Below, in pieces: positions 17,191 to 26,200 of a stretch of 64,000 bases of DNA. Origin of the DNA: Kistimonas asteriae (GTDB lineage: Bacteria; Pseudomonadota; Gammaproteobacteria; Pseudomonadales; Endozoicomonadaceae); contig NZ_JAEVHF010000020.1 in NCBI RefSeq assembly GCF_018263925.1, positions 24,582-88,581 on the forward strand, in the 5' to 3' direction. The translations under genes were made by a program, and so were the position numbers. The notes under the pieces are model-generated. The model searched no databases. It was not told the origin of the DNA and saw only the letters and a list, made by a program, of their open reading frames with translations. The number at the start of each line of letters is the position of its first letter. The stretch's first letter is position 1.

Positions 17191-19173
17191 TCAGGAACCG
17201 GTGAACGATAAACGTTCATCCTGTTTTTCATCTGCCTGGAACAGTTGCCGGCGAATAGAAGCATGCCGACGTTCAACCTGTTTCTGCGCCCATTTCAACC
17301 GGACCAACCCAATACGCCCGCCAAAGCGAGATAAAGCACCAGACGCTATCCACTTTTCAAGCGCAACAAACCCCTTTCCTTCCAGCAGACTATCGTCCCC
17401 CGAAACCAGTATCTCGAAACTACCAGGATCGCCCTGACGGGCACAGCGCCCGGCCAGCTGCCGGTCAATTCGGGAAGCATCGTGATATTCCGTTAGAATC
17501 ACATGCAGCCCACCCGCCAGTTCCACCGCCGGGGCCAGCTTGATATCCGTGCCCCGTCCCGCCATCTGGGTGGCAACGGTTATCTGCCCAGGTAATCCAG
17601 CCAAGGCAACAATGTCTGCTTCATGGCTGTCATTGACAGCACTGAGTACCTGATGCGACAACCCGTTCTGCTGTAGCAAAGTGCTTAACTGTTCTGCCTC
17701 TGCCACACTGGCTACACCGACTAACACTGGACGACCCATGTCATGCATACACCGAATACTGGTCAGCACCGCATGCCATTTCTCATGACTGGACTGAAAA
17801 TAGCGTGGTGATAAATACTGCCGACGACTGGATCGATGGGTGGGAATAGGCATCACTGGCAAGCCATAAACTGACCAGAGTTCCCCCGCGACCTCATGCG
17901 CCGTACCGGTCATACCGGCAAGATGGTGATATTGCCGGAAAAAACGCTGATAGGTTATCCGCGCCAGCGTATCCCGGACGGCGGTCAACTCACAGCCTTC
18001 CTTAATTTCTACCAGCTGGTGCAGCCCCTGCTCCCAGCTGCGATCCGCCATGATCCGCCCTGTATGCTCATCAATAATCTGCACCTTACCGTCACGCAGC
18101 AGATAATGTCGATCTTTTTCCAGCAGCAAACGAGCCGTTAGTGCCTTGTGAATGATATCTTCCCGCCGCACTTTACCCGACCAATAACTGCCCATATGTC
18201 GTGTATTCGCTTTCAGGCGCTCCTCGCCTTCAGCGGTTAGCTGGACAGTACGCTGCTTCCTATCCAACTGAAAATCCCGGTCAACCACCATATCTGAAGC
18301 CAGAGTCATAGCCTGAGACAGCACCTTTTGCTGTTCAGGGCTGGCGCCATTACCACCAGAGATCACCAACGGGCTACGCGCCTCATCCAACAGGACACTA
18401 TCAGCCTCATCCACAATGGCAAAATGCAAGCCTCGCAGTAACAGTGACTCACCGATATCCTCTTTCCCCTTGAGTCTTTCACCGTGCAGGTGCAAGGGGC
18501 TGCGATTGTTTTTCAGAATCAACTGGTCACGGAGATAATCAAAGACAACGTCCTTGTTCGTGCAATACACAACATCACAGGCATAAGCCTTTCGCCTGTC
18601 GTCTTGCTGCATACCTTGAACGACACATCCGACACTCAGCCCCAAAGCCTCATACACAGGCAGCATCAGTTCAGCATCCCGACGCGCCAGATAATCATTC
18701 ACGGTAATGACATGTACCGGGATACCCGCCAGTGCAGCAGCGGCGGCAGGCAGCGTGGCGGTCAGGGTTTTACCTTCACCGGTCTGCATTTCCGCCACAC
18801 AGCCATCAACCAACGCCAACCCCGCCAACAACTGAGCATCAAAATGGTACATGCCCAGGGTTCTTCCAGCCGTTTCACGGATCAGGGCAAAAGCTTCTGA
18901 CAACAAGGCGTCCGTAAGCCCATTTCGATGGAGTTTTTTAGCGATTTGATCATAGAAAGTCTTCATCTCAGCGTCACTGGCAGTACCGAGCGACGCTGAA
19001 AACCGATGAATCGCTTGAAGCAAATGACGATGAATCCATTTTCGGCCGGACAACCTCTGATGCCCCTGCCCTTTGACACCGTGATAAAGACGCTCAAGCA
19101 TACCGGCTGGCTTGACCCGTTGCTCCGGACGCAGCAGGGTACTGGCCGGCCGCCTCTCCGGACGCCTAGACAT
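17191..19173 (-). CDS. SecA-like ATPase, truncated paralogue dedicated to the cluster
   Basis: A 660-aa relative of the preprotein translocase motor SecA. It has Walker A TGEGKT (131-136), VNDYLARRD, the DEAD box VDEADSVLLDEARSPLVIS (254-272), a preprotein cross-linking domain (about 275-400), MTGTA (421-425) and nucleotide-binding domain 2 with QMAGRGTDIKL (536-546) and GRCARQGDPGS (575-585). It stops shortly after WAQKQVERRHASIRRQL, the start of the helical scaffold. The helical wing, two-helix finger and zinc C-terminus of the ~900-aa SecA are therefore missing, while the ATPase motifs look intact. The basic N-terminal 60 residues are unlike SecA. It overlaps the upstream gene by 8 bases. 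It probably powers export of the giant protein; a housekeeping secA must lie elsewhere. Confidence 0.93.
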   Translation of the reverse strand: MSRRPERRPASTLLRPEQRVKPAGMLERLYHGVKGQGHQRLSGRKWIHRHLLQAIHRFSASLGTASDAEMKTFYDQIAKKLHRNGLTDALLSEAFALIRETAGRTLGMYHFDAQLLAGLALVDGCVAEMQTGEGKTLTATLPAAAAALAGIPVHVITVNDYLARRDAELMLPVYEALGLSVGCVVQGMQQDDRRKAYACDVVYCTNKDVVFDYLRDQLILKNNRSPLHLHGERLKGKEDIGESLLLRGLHFAIVDEADSVLLDEARSPLVISGGNGASPEQQKVLSQAMTLASDMVVDRDFQLDRKQRTVQLTAEGEERLKANTRHMGSYWSGKVRREDIIHKALTARLLLEKDRHYLLRDGKVQIIDEHTGRIMADRSWEQGLHQLVEIKEGCELTAVRDTLARITYQRFFRQYHHLAGMTGTAHEVAGELWSVYGLPVMPIPTHRSSRRQYLSPRYFQSSHEKWHAVLTSIRCMHDMGRPVLVGVASVAEAEQLSTLLQQNGLSHQVLSAVNDSHEADIVALAGLPGQITVATQMAGRGTDIKLAPAVELAGGLHVILTEYHDASRIDRQLAGRCARQGDPGSFEILVSGDDSLLEGKGFVALEKWIASGALSRFGGRIGLVRLKWAQKQVERRHASIRRQLFQADEKQDERLSFTGS

Positions 19174-21307
19174 CCAGCTGCCTCAGGAAAACCCGGCGAA
19201 TATCACGGAACCAGCGATAGGCCAAGGGCTCCGGGTCGTGCCGAAACAACACATAAACCCGTTCATTCAGGCGAGCCTGTACACCGTCGGCCAGTGCGAG
19301 TTCCAGCTCAAAATAGCGGCCAAAGGATTGAATGCCACGTTCTTTGTCCGGGTTGGCGGCTATACGACCGCCACCATCCAGGGTCAGTATCTCGCTGGGT
19401 AGTTGTCGGGTAGCCGCTGGCTCAATACGCAACACCCGGGCTTCCCAGGACCGGCTCCGGTCCGAAACGAACCGGACTTCCACCTGTCGCGTCTGATTAC
19501 GCACCAGCTCTATAGCCTCTTCCGGCACCATGACAGTGACAGGCAAGTCACCGTAGTTGATGACGTAACCCAACAGATCACCTCGCGCCAGGTAGCGGCC
19601 TTCCAGGGTACCGCCGTCAGGTGGGTAAAACTGTCCCGTCTGTGGACTATTGATGGCCATCATTGCCATCTGCTGTCGTTTATTGGCCAGTTCCTCCTGC
19701 CGAAACCGGGCCACCTCACGGTTTAAATCCGCCACTGTTCGATCGCCCACACTGGCCTGGTACTGTGCCTGCGCTTCACGATAATTGGCCTCCAGCACCT
19801 TTTCCTGTGCCGCAAGCTCGGCATCGGACAGCTGCATCAATAACTCCCCGGCTTCTACACGGCTGGACGGCTGCACCGCAAGTGTTTCCACAAATCCACT
19901 GACTCGGGCACGCACTCGCGCCTGCTCAGAGGGGGTCATGACCCCCTCTGTCAGGGTCGCATGGGGAAAGGGAATAAAGCCCAGCAGAATCACCACGCCC
20001 GCAAGCACGCCGGATGTTACCCCCCAAAGCCGAACAGAACGGGTTTCCAGGGCGCGGTCTGTTACCGCCTTTTTCAGCAGTTTTCCCAGTGGCATCACAA
20101 CAGTCCCAAACAACAACCAGATTGCGAGAATGGTACCAATGACAAAGTATTCACCGGCAATAAACAGCGCGATCATCACCATGATAAAAAGCCGGTAGAT
20201 GTACGACACTGTGACATAACCGGCCAGCCACGCCCCTTCCCTGCGACTGACGACCGGGGACTCCAGCTTATCCACACCCAACACATAGCGTTTTACCAGA
20301 TAGCCGACATACTGATTGCCACGCGTCGCCAGGTTAGGTATCTCCAACCAGTCCGACAGGACATAGTAAGCATCAAATCGAAGCAGCGGGTTTCCGTTGA
20401 AAAGCAGCGTCGATACACCGGCAATCAGCATGGTGTTGAACGCAATGGCGCGGACGGCGCCGGGCTCCACCAGCGTCCAGACAATCATGGCGATTGCCGC
20501 AATGAACGCCTCCACCAGAATACCGGCCGCTCCCGTCAGCATTCGCTGGTATTTGCTGTGAAACGCCGAGGCCGCCGAGGCATCCACATAAGGCACTGGA
20601 AAGAACACCAGCAACATGATGCCGATTTCATGCACTTCTCCACCCCAGCGCTTGACCGTATAGGCATGCCCCAGCTCATGAATGGTTTTGACAAAGGGAT
20701 AAATCAGCGCAATCAGCAGGACATTTTCCAGTGACAATATACGGTCACTCACGTTATTAGTCAGCGCATCCCAGTGCAGGCCGGCCAGCACCAGCCCTGT
20801 CACAACAACCGCTAACCAGAAAATCATGCCCCAGACGCTGATCAGCGGACGTACCCAACCCTGGGTTTTACTCAGGAACCTCTCGGGATCGACCAGCGGA
20901 ATCCTGATCGCCAACGGTGACTTGACCTTTTGCAGCAAACGTTTGCGCTCTATGCTGCGAAAACGCTCATGCAGTAAATCGATATCAGGCACGTTGTCCG
21001 AATGGAGAAGGTTGGCTTGAAACAACCGTGACACCAGGTCAATCACTTCATCCTGGGAAGGCATCGCATCGCCGAGTTGCCGGCATGCCTGCTCCCAGAT
21101 AGCCTGCAGTGTACGACGACCATCCATCAGTCCGATGATATGCCAGGCTTCCGGGGTAAAACGATGAAATTGTCCTGTGGCGTGATCCTGCAATACAAAC
21201 CAGACATTGCCGCGGTAGATATGCCGATGCACATCCGCATGACGACGCAGCCGCACCGTCATACCCGCCACACGGTACCAGGCCTGGCTGAACAGCGAGG
21301 CAGACAT
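19166..21307 (-). CDS. PqqD-like / M50 metalloprotease / HlyD fusion protein
   Basis: A 713-aa inner-membrane protein in three parts. Residues ~20-106 resemble PqqD (WFVLQDHATGQFHRFTPEAW, then LMDGRRTLQAIW), the peptide-recognition fold of RiPP systems. The membrane part (~155-450) has the site-2-protease zinc motif HELGH (210-214) and NPLLRFDAYYVLSDWLEIPNL, the position of the second M50 motif, with Ala where Gly is common. The C-terminal ~250 residues are a HlyD-type periplasmic domain with a lipoyl half (RVSGFVETLAVQPSSRVEAGE). The ATG at 21307 overlaps the upstream stop as TGATG with GGTGGG before it; a GTG at 21319 would add four residues. It may receive, process or guide the giant substrate. 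Confidence 0.88.
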   Translation of the reverse strand: MSASLFSQAWYRVAGMTVRLRRHADVHRHIYRGNVWFVLQDHATGQFHRFTPEAWHIIGLMDGRRTLQAIWEQACRQLGDAMPSQDEVIDLVSRLFQANLLHSDNVPDIDLLHERFRSIERKRLLQKVKSPLAIRIPLVDPERFLSKTQGWVRPLISVWGMIFWLAVVVTGLVLAGLHWDALTNNVSDRILSLENVLLIALIYPFVKTIHELGHAYTVKRWGGEVHEIGIMLLVFFPVPYVDASAASAFHSKYQRMLTGAAGILVEAFIAAIAMIVWTLVEPGAVRAIAFNTMLIAGVSTLLFNGNPLLRFDAYYVLSDWLEIPNLATRGNQYVGYLVKRYVLGVDKLESPVVSRREGAWLAGYVTVSYIYRLFIMVMIALFIAGEYFVIGTILAIWLLFGTVVMPLGKLLKKAVTDRALETRSVRLWGVTSGVLAGVVILLGFIPFPHATLTEGVMTPSEQARVRARVSGFVETLAVQPSSRVEAGELLMQLSDAELAAQEKVLEANYREAQAQYQASVGDRTVADLNREVARFRQEELANKRQQMAMMAINSPQTGQFYPPDGGTLEGRYLARGDLLGYVINYGDLPVTVMVPEEAIELVRNQTRQVEVRFVSDRSRSWEARVLRIEPAATRQLPSEILTLDGGGRIAANPDKERGIQSFGRYFELELALADGVQARLNERVYVLFRHDPEPLAYRWFRDIRRVFLRQLDV

Positions 21308-23151
21308 CAGGCCCACCACATCCAGAGTTTGAGACGAATCCAGGCAATAAGATCTCGGGTCCAGATATTGACCAGTCGGTCTTCACCCAGGTAAACCTTG
21401 CCAATGCCTTCCATGCCGGGACGAAGCTGCACCTCTCCGTCCTGCAGGCGGGCTTCAACAATGAACCAGGTTGCGCCATCTTCCGACAGTGTTTTTGGCG
21501 TGATCTTGTCAACGACAAAGGTATAAGGTTCATCCGGCAGGGCCGAGAGATGCAGTGTACCGGTCTGCCCCAGTACAACATCTGCAATCCGGCTTTCCGG
21601 CACCTTCAAGTCAACTCGGTAAGCGTCGAGTGGTGACACCTCGAACAACACTTCACCTTTGCCAACCGGTCCACCGAGGCGCTGACTGAGGTCGCCACTG
21701 ATCACCAGTCCATCAAAAGGCGCTGTTTGACGGGAACGTTCAATCTGGCTTTCCACCAGGTTCAACTGGGCACGGGCCTGATCAAGCTGTGCGGCAATAA
21801 TATTGACCCGGGCACGGTCATGCTCTGCGGTAGCCTCCTGGTACTGCCGGGAGAGTTTATTCTGATGGCTGCGCCAGCGCAGTTTTTCCAGCTGCAGGTC
21901 TCGATCATCCAAAGCGACCAGCAGCTCACCTTCCTGCACCTCATCACCAGCACGAACGGTTGTGTCCCGAACATACCCATCATAGGGCGCTACTACCACA
22001 CGCTGCAGTACTGTGGTTAAGGCCGCTTCTGTTGAAAGACGGTTGTCACCGGTGGCAAAAGCCAGAAACAGTAAACAGACGACAGAGACGAAAGTCGCAA
22101 GTTTTCGTCCCAGATAACCAGGACCCAATAAACGACTCAGCTGCTCTTTTCCGGATTCCAAAGCCTTACGCCATAACGGTCGGTCATTCAGCCGTTTTTC
22201 TTCCAGTGCTGTGGCTGCCAGCGCCGTAGCACTTTCACAATAAATTGCCTCAGCATTTGAGAACGGCTTGTCTTCTGAGCGTTGAAGCGTGATAGCCCCC
22301 ACGCACTGACCATCATGATAGAGCGGTACCGTTAAGATTGACTCGCCCTGATGCTGCTTTGCCAGAGACTGGTGAGCAATGACAATGAGGCCATCCGTGC
22401 TCTCAACGGGTAGTGAGACCATACGTCCCTGGTCTACCGCTTCTTCCATTGCTGACTCAATACAGCGTACCAGGTTCATACGCTTGGTAAACTGGGCACT
22501 GTGGGACAGGTGGCAAACCGTCACAGAACCGTTGCGCACAAACCCCAGACTGACCAGATCGCACTGCATGACCACCGACAACTCAGACACCAGTCGCATG
22601 GCTGCGGCATCAAAGTGTGGCTCTGCCAGCACCTTGGTTAACAAATCAACGGCTGTAGACAGACGCTGCTGTTCATCGTGTTTCGTATCAAGGGTTTCCC
22701 GAAGCAGTGACAGTTCAACCCAACTGATACCCCATTGCAGCTGCTGCATGGCCGCCTGAAGGACACTGTCACGACGACCATCAAGTATGAGCACCGCCAC
22801 GCCCTCCAGCGAGGTTTTCACCATTACCGGATGGGCAATCGCCAGCAACGGCTCACCAACATCACGGTCGTTTAAATGGGTAACCAGCGGCGCCTGGTCT
22901 TCAATAACCTGTTCAATCAGTTCCGAAACAATTTCAATTTCTGGCATGACGCCGGGCCAGATCGCCACAGGCTGGAAAATGCCGTGTTCAGGGGATTTGA
23001 TAGCAAGGAGTCCGGCATGAATACCGGTTATCTGTTCACACTGGCGGGTCAGCCACTGCAGATAGAAGGCTTCCCCCTGTAAACCTGACAGGGTTTGTCC
23101 TGCTTGGGAGCCGGTCGATTGCCCGGCCTGTTTGTTTTTTATTATTTGCAT
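21307..23151 (-). CDS. GAF-domain / HlyD adaptor fusion protein
   Basis: A 614-aa protein that joins a cytoplasmic sensor to a periplasmic adaptor. Residues ~20-150 are a GAF-like fold of low similarity; ~160-320 form a clear GAF domain (VMQCDLVSLGFV, LTVPLYHDGQCVGAITLQR). A single membrane helix lies at ~350-367. The HlyD part follows: first lipoyl half VVVAPYDGYVRDTTVRAGDEV (386-406), a coiled-coil hairpin (~420-480), the second lipoyl half TAPFDGLVISGDLSQRLGG and a beta domain ending in a Trp-rich segment. HlyD proteins normally have only a short cytoplasmic tail; a tandem GAF region suggests that export is gated by a small ligand or by a cytoplasmic partner. It is coupled to the next gene by TGATG. 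Confidence 0.88.
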   Translation of the reverse strand: MQIIKNKQAGQSTGSQAGQTLSGLQGEAFYLQWLTRQCEQITGIHAGLLAIKSPEHGIFQPVAIWPGVMPEIEIVSELIEQVIEDQAPLVTHLNDRDVGEPLLAIAHPVMVKTSLEGVAVLILDGRRDSVLQAAMQQLQWGISWVELSLLRETLDTKHDEQQRLSTAVDLLTKVLAEPHFDAAAMRLVSELSVVMQCDLVSLGFVRNGSVTVCHLSHSAQFTKRMNLVRCIESAMEEAVDQGRMVSLPVESTDGLIVIAHQSLAKQHQGESILTVPLYHDGQCVGAITLQRSEDKPFSNAEAIYCESATALAATALEEKRLNDRPLWRKALESGKEQLSRLLGPGYLGRKLATFVSVVCLLFLAFATGDNRLSTEAALTTVLQRVVVAPYDGYVRDTTVRAGDEVQEGELLVALDDRDLQLEKLRWRSHQNKLSRQYQEATAEHDRARVNIIAAQLDQARAQLNLVESQIERSRQTAPFDGLVISGDLSQRLGGPVGKGEVLFEVSPLDAYRVDLKVPESRIADVVLGQTGTLHLSALPDEPYTFVVDKITPKTLSEDGATWFIVEARLQDGEVQLRPGMEGIGKVYLGEDRLVNIWTRDLIAWIRLKLWMWWA

Positions 23152-23198
23152 TAACAGACACCGTCAGGCAACTGCTGCCTGTAAAGCACCGGAAAGAC

Positions 23199-23223
23199 AC
23201 AGGGCTGACGTTGTCAGCCCTGT
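23199..23223 (-). terminator. Perfect hairpin between the giant gene and the export genes
   Basis: ACAGGGCTGAC (23199-23209) and GTCAGCCCTGT (23213-23223) form an 11-bp perfect stem with a 3-base loop, 24 bases after the giant gene's stop and 48 before the next start. On the minus strand it is followed by GTCTTTCC, not a full T run, so it may be a partial terminator or an mRNA-stabilising 3' end. Confidence 0.6.
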
Positions 23224-23246
23224 CGCCCAATGCATTACAACATACC

Positions 23247-26200
23247 TTAAAGCGAAACGTTATCCCAGCGCATAAAGCGTTTCGCCCGTTGCCGCTTCTG
23301 CAGATCGCTGACGGCAGACTGGTTAAATTTCGCATCAGCCTTACCCTTGCGACGTGCCAGTGCTGCGGTTCCCCAGGCCAGCGAAGCAGCTGCCATCGGT
23401 CCGGTAGCGGCAAGGTCACCTTCTTTGCCACTCTTCTCCGGCACAGTCGCTTCTGCACGATTCAGGCTATCCAGCTGCGGATTGACTTCAACTTCTGTAT
23501 CCACTGCAGCCGAGTCTTCTACCGGCGCCCCCTCCTGCACAGCAGGTTCTGCACAAGGGATCACATTCCCGTTTTCATCCGTACCCGATTCACACTGTGC
23601 CGGTTCTGCGCTCTCTCCGTCACCCGCAGCTGTCGGCTCGGATGGCAGCAGGAAGTCTATACCTGCAGACCGGGCACTGGAGCGGTTATTATCCGAGATA
23701 TGAGCCACCAGGTTCTCAAGGAAGTCCTGAGCATTCGCAGCATTCCCCCGCATTGGTGTGGCAATACCCAGTGCATTGATAGGCCGCAGGTTCAGGAAAC
23801 TGTGGGTATTGATCGCAGTCACCTTGGTATAGAGCGATTTTTCTGTGACCCGTAGAAGATCCAGTCCACCTTGCGCCAGCGTAACGATCACCGTCGCCTG
23901 TTCTGCATTCCCGTTTTCAGCAAAGGTCATCCGGGCATATTCACCCACCATGATGTCTTCTGACAGGTTTCCGTAGAACAGATCACTGCCGAAGCCGCCG
24001 ATCATGCGATCCAGGCCCTCACCCCCCTTCAGGGTGTCATCGCCGCCGGTGAAGAAGTCGATGGTTTCAAGAATCAGGCTCTGGCTGGTGCGCGTCACTT
24101 TTGCACCATCACCAACAATGAGGTCATCGCCGTCATTGCCTTCCATCACATCATTATCGACACCACCAAACAGAACATCCCGGTCAGAACCACCAATCAA
24201 CAGGTCATCGTCGCCCAGCACCGTACTGCCGGTTGCACCTTCTACATAACGACCAGCCGCATCACTGTCGACATAACCATCATCACCGATCATGACCGTT
24301 TCACCGCTGGCGTTCTCGATAGTATCCGCACCGACACCGCCCAGTGCCTGATCCTCACCGTCGCCCAACGAAATGTCATCATTGCCACCGGTTGAGCCAA
24401 TGGTATCCAGGGTTTCTACACGGGTACGGACACCTTCCGTAAAGGTCACCCGTCCGTTATCGCCCACAACCGTGTCATTACCAGCGCCCGCTGTAACAGT
24501 ATCGCCGGCAAAGCCCGCCAGAATAACGTTGTCACCATCACCAGCCCGAATGGTATCAATACCGCCAAGAGCAAAGTCGGTGGTTTCGGCCTCCGTAATC
24601 AATCCTCTCGCGTCATAGCGAACAACGCCGTTGTCGCCGAGAATATGATCATCACCATTACCCGTCACAACCTCATCATTACCCATGCCGGCAATAATCG
24701 TATTGTTACCGTCTGACAGCGTGATGGTGTCGTCAGAACCCTGTGATGGCAGCGTGCTGATCGCCTCACGGAGAATATCCGTGCTATCCCACGTCATCTG
24801 GCCATGGTCACCGATCACCTGATCGATACCGCTGCCGGCATTGATCAGGTCGGCACCGGTGCCGCCAATCACGCGGTTGAAACCATCACCCACGACAATG
24901 GTGTCATCGCCACCTGTCGTATCATCAAGATCCGTACTCACCAGTGTAATCAGGTGACCATTGGTAAACAGGGCTGAACCATTGTCACCAATCACGATGT
25001 CATCATCACCTGCTGTGGTGACTTCATCACCCCCCTGTCCGGCAATCACCACGTTATCGCCTGTCGACAAGCCAATAACATCGTTACCCCCCTGATCATT
25101 CAGAGTACTGGTAGCAGATTGGAGAATGTCAGTAAGGTCATAAAGCAGAATACCGTGATCACCGAGGACATGATCTACGCCAGTTCCAGCGGTGATCGTA
25201 TCTGTACCGGTGCCACCAATCACGCGGTTGAAGCCGTCTCCGACGTTGAGGGTGTCATCGCCACCGGTTGTATCATCCAAATCTGTACTAGTCAGCGTGA
25301 TCAGGTGACCATCGGTGAACTGGGCAGAGCCGTTGTCACCGATCACGATGTCATCACCGCCGGTGGTGATCACTTCATCATTACCCTGGCCGGCTATCAC
25401 CACATTACTGCCGTTGGATAACGTGATCACATCACGCGCGCCCTGATCAATCAGTGCACTCTCGGCGGACTGCAGGATATCGGCTACATCGTAGGTCAAC
25501 GTACCATGGTCACCGAGGGCATGATCTACACCCGTGCCAGCGGTGATCGTATCTGTACCGGTGCCACCAATCACCCGGTTGAAGCCGTCACCCAGATCCA
25601 GAGTGTCATCCCCCCCCGTTGTATCATCCAGATCTGTGCTGGTCAGCGTGATCAGATGGCCATCAATGAACTGGGCTGAGCCGTTGTCACCGATCACGAT
25701 GTCATCACCACCAGTGGTGATCACTTCATCGTTACCCTGACCTGCGATAACCACATTATTGCCACTGGAAAGGTTGATCACATCACGAGCGCCCTGATCA
25801 TGGAGACTGCTCACAGCAGACTGCAGGATATCGGTTACATCGTAGGTCAACGTACCATGGTCACCGAGCACATGGTCTACACCCGTGCCACCAGTGATGG
25901 TATCTGTGCCGGTACCACCAAGAACTCGGTTGAAGCCGTCACCCAGATCAAGGGTGTCATCACCGCCAGTCATGTCATCAAGATCTGTGCTGGTAAGTGT
26001 GATCAGGTGGCCATCAGTGAACTGGGCAGAGCCGTTGTCACCGATCACGATGTCATCACCACCGGTCGTGGTCACTTCATCATTACCCTGCCCTGCTATC
26101 ACTACATTGCTGCCGCTGGACAGAGCAATCACATCACGAGAGCCCTGATTATGGAGGCTGCTCACTGCAGACTGCAGGATATCGGTTACATCGTAGGTCA

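Noticed and set aside
16438..23151. Classical type I secretion operon
   Set aside because: TolC and HlyD-type proteins are present but no ABC transporter with a Walker A/signature pair is encoded anywhere in the cluster.
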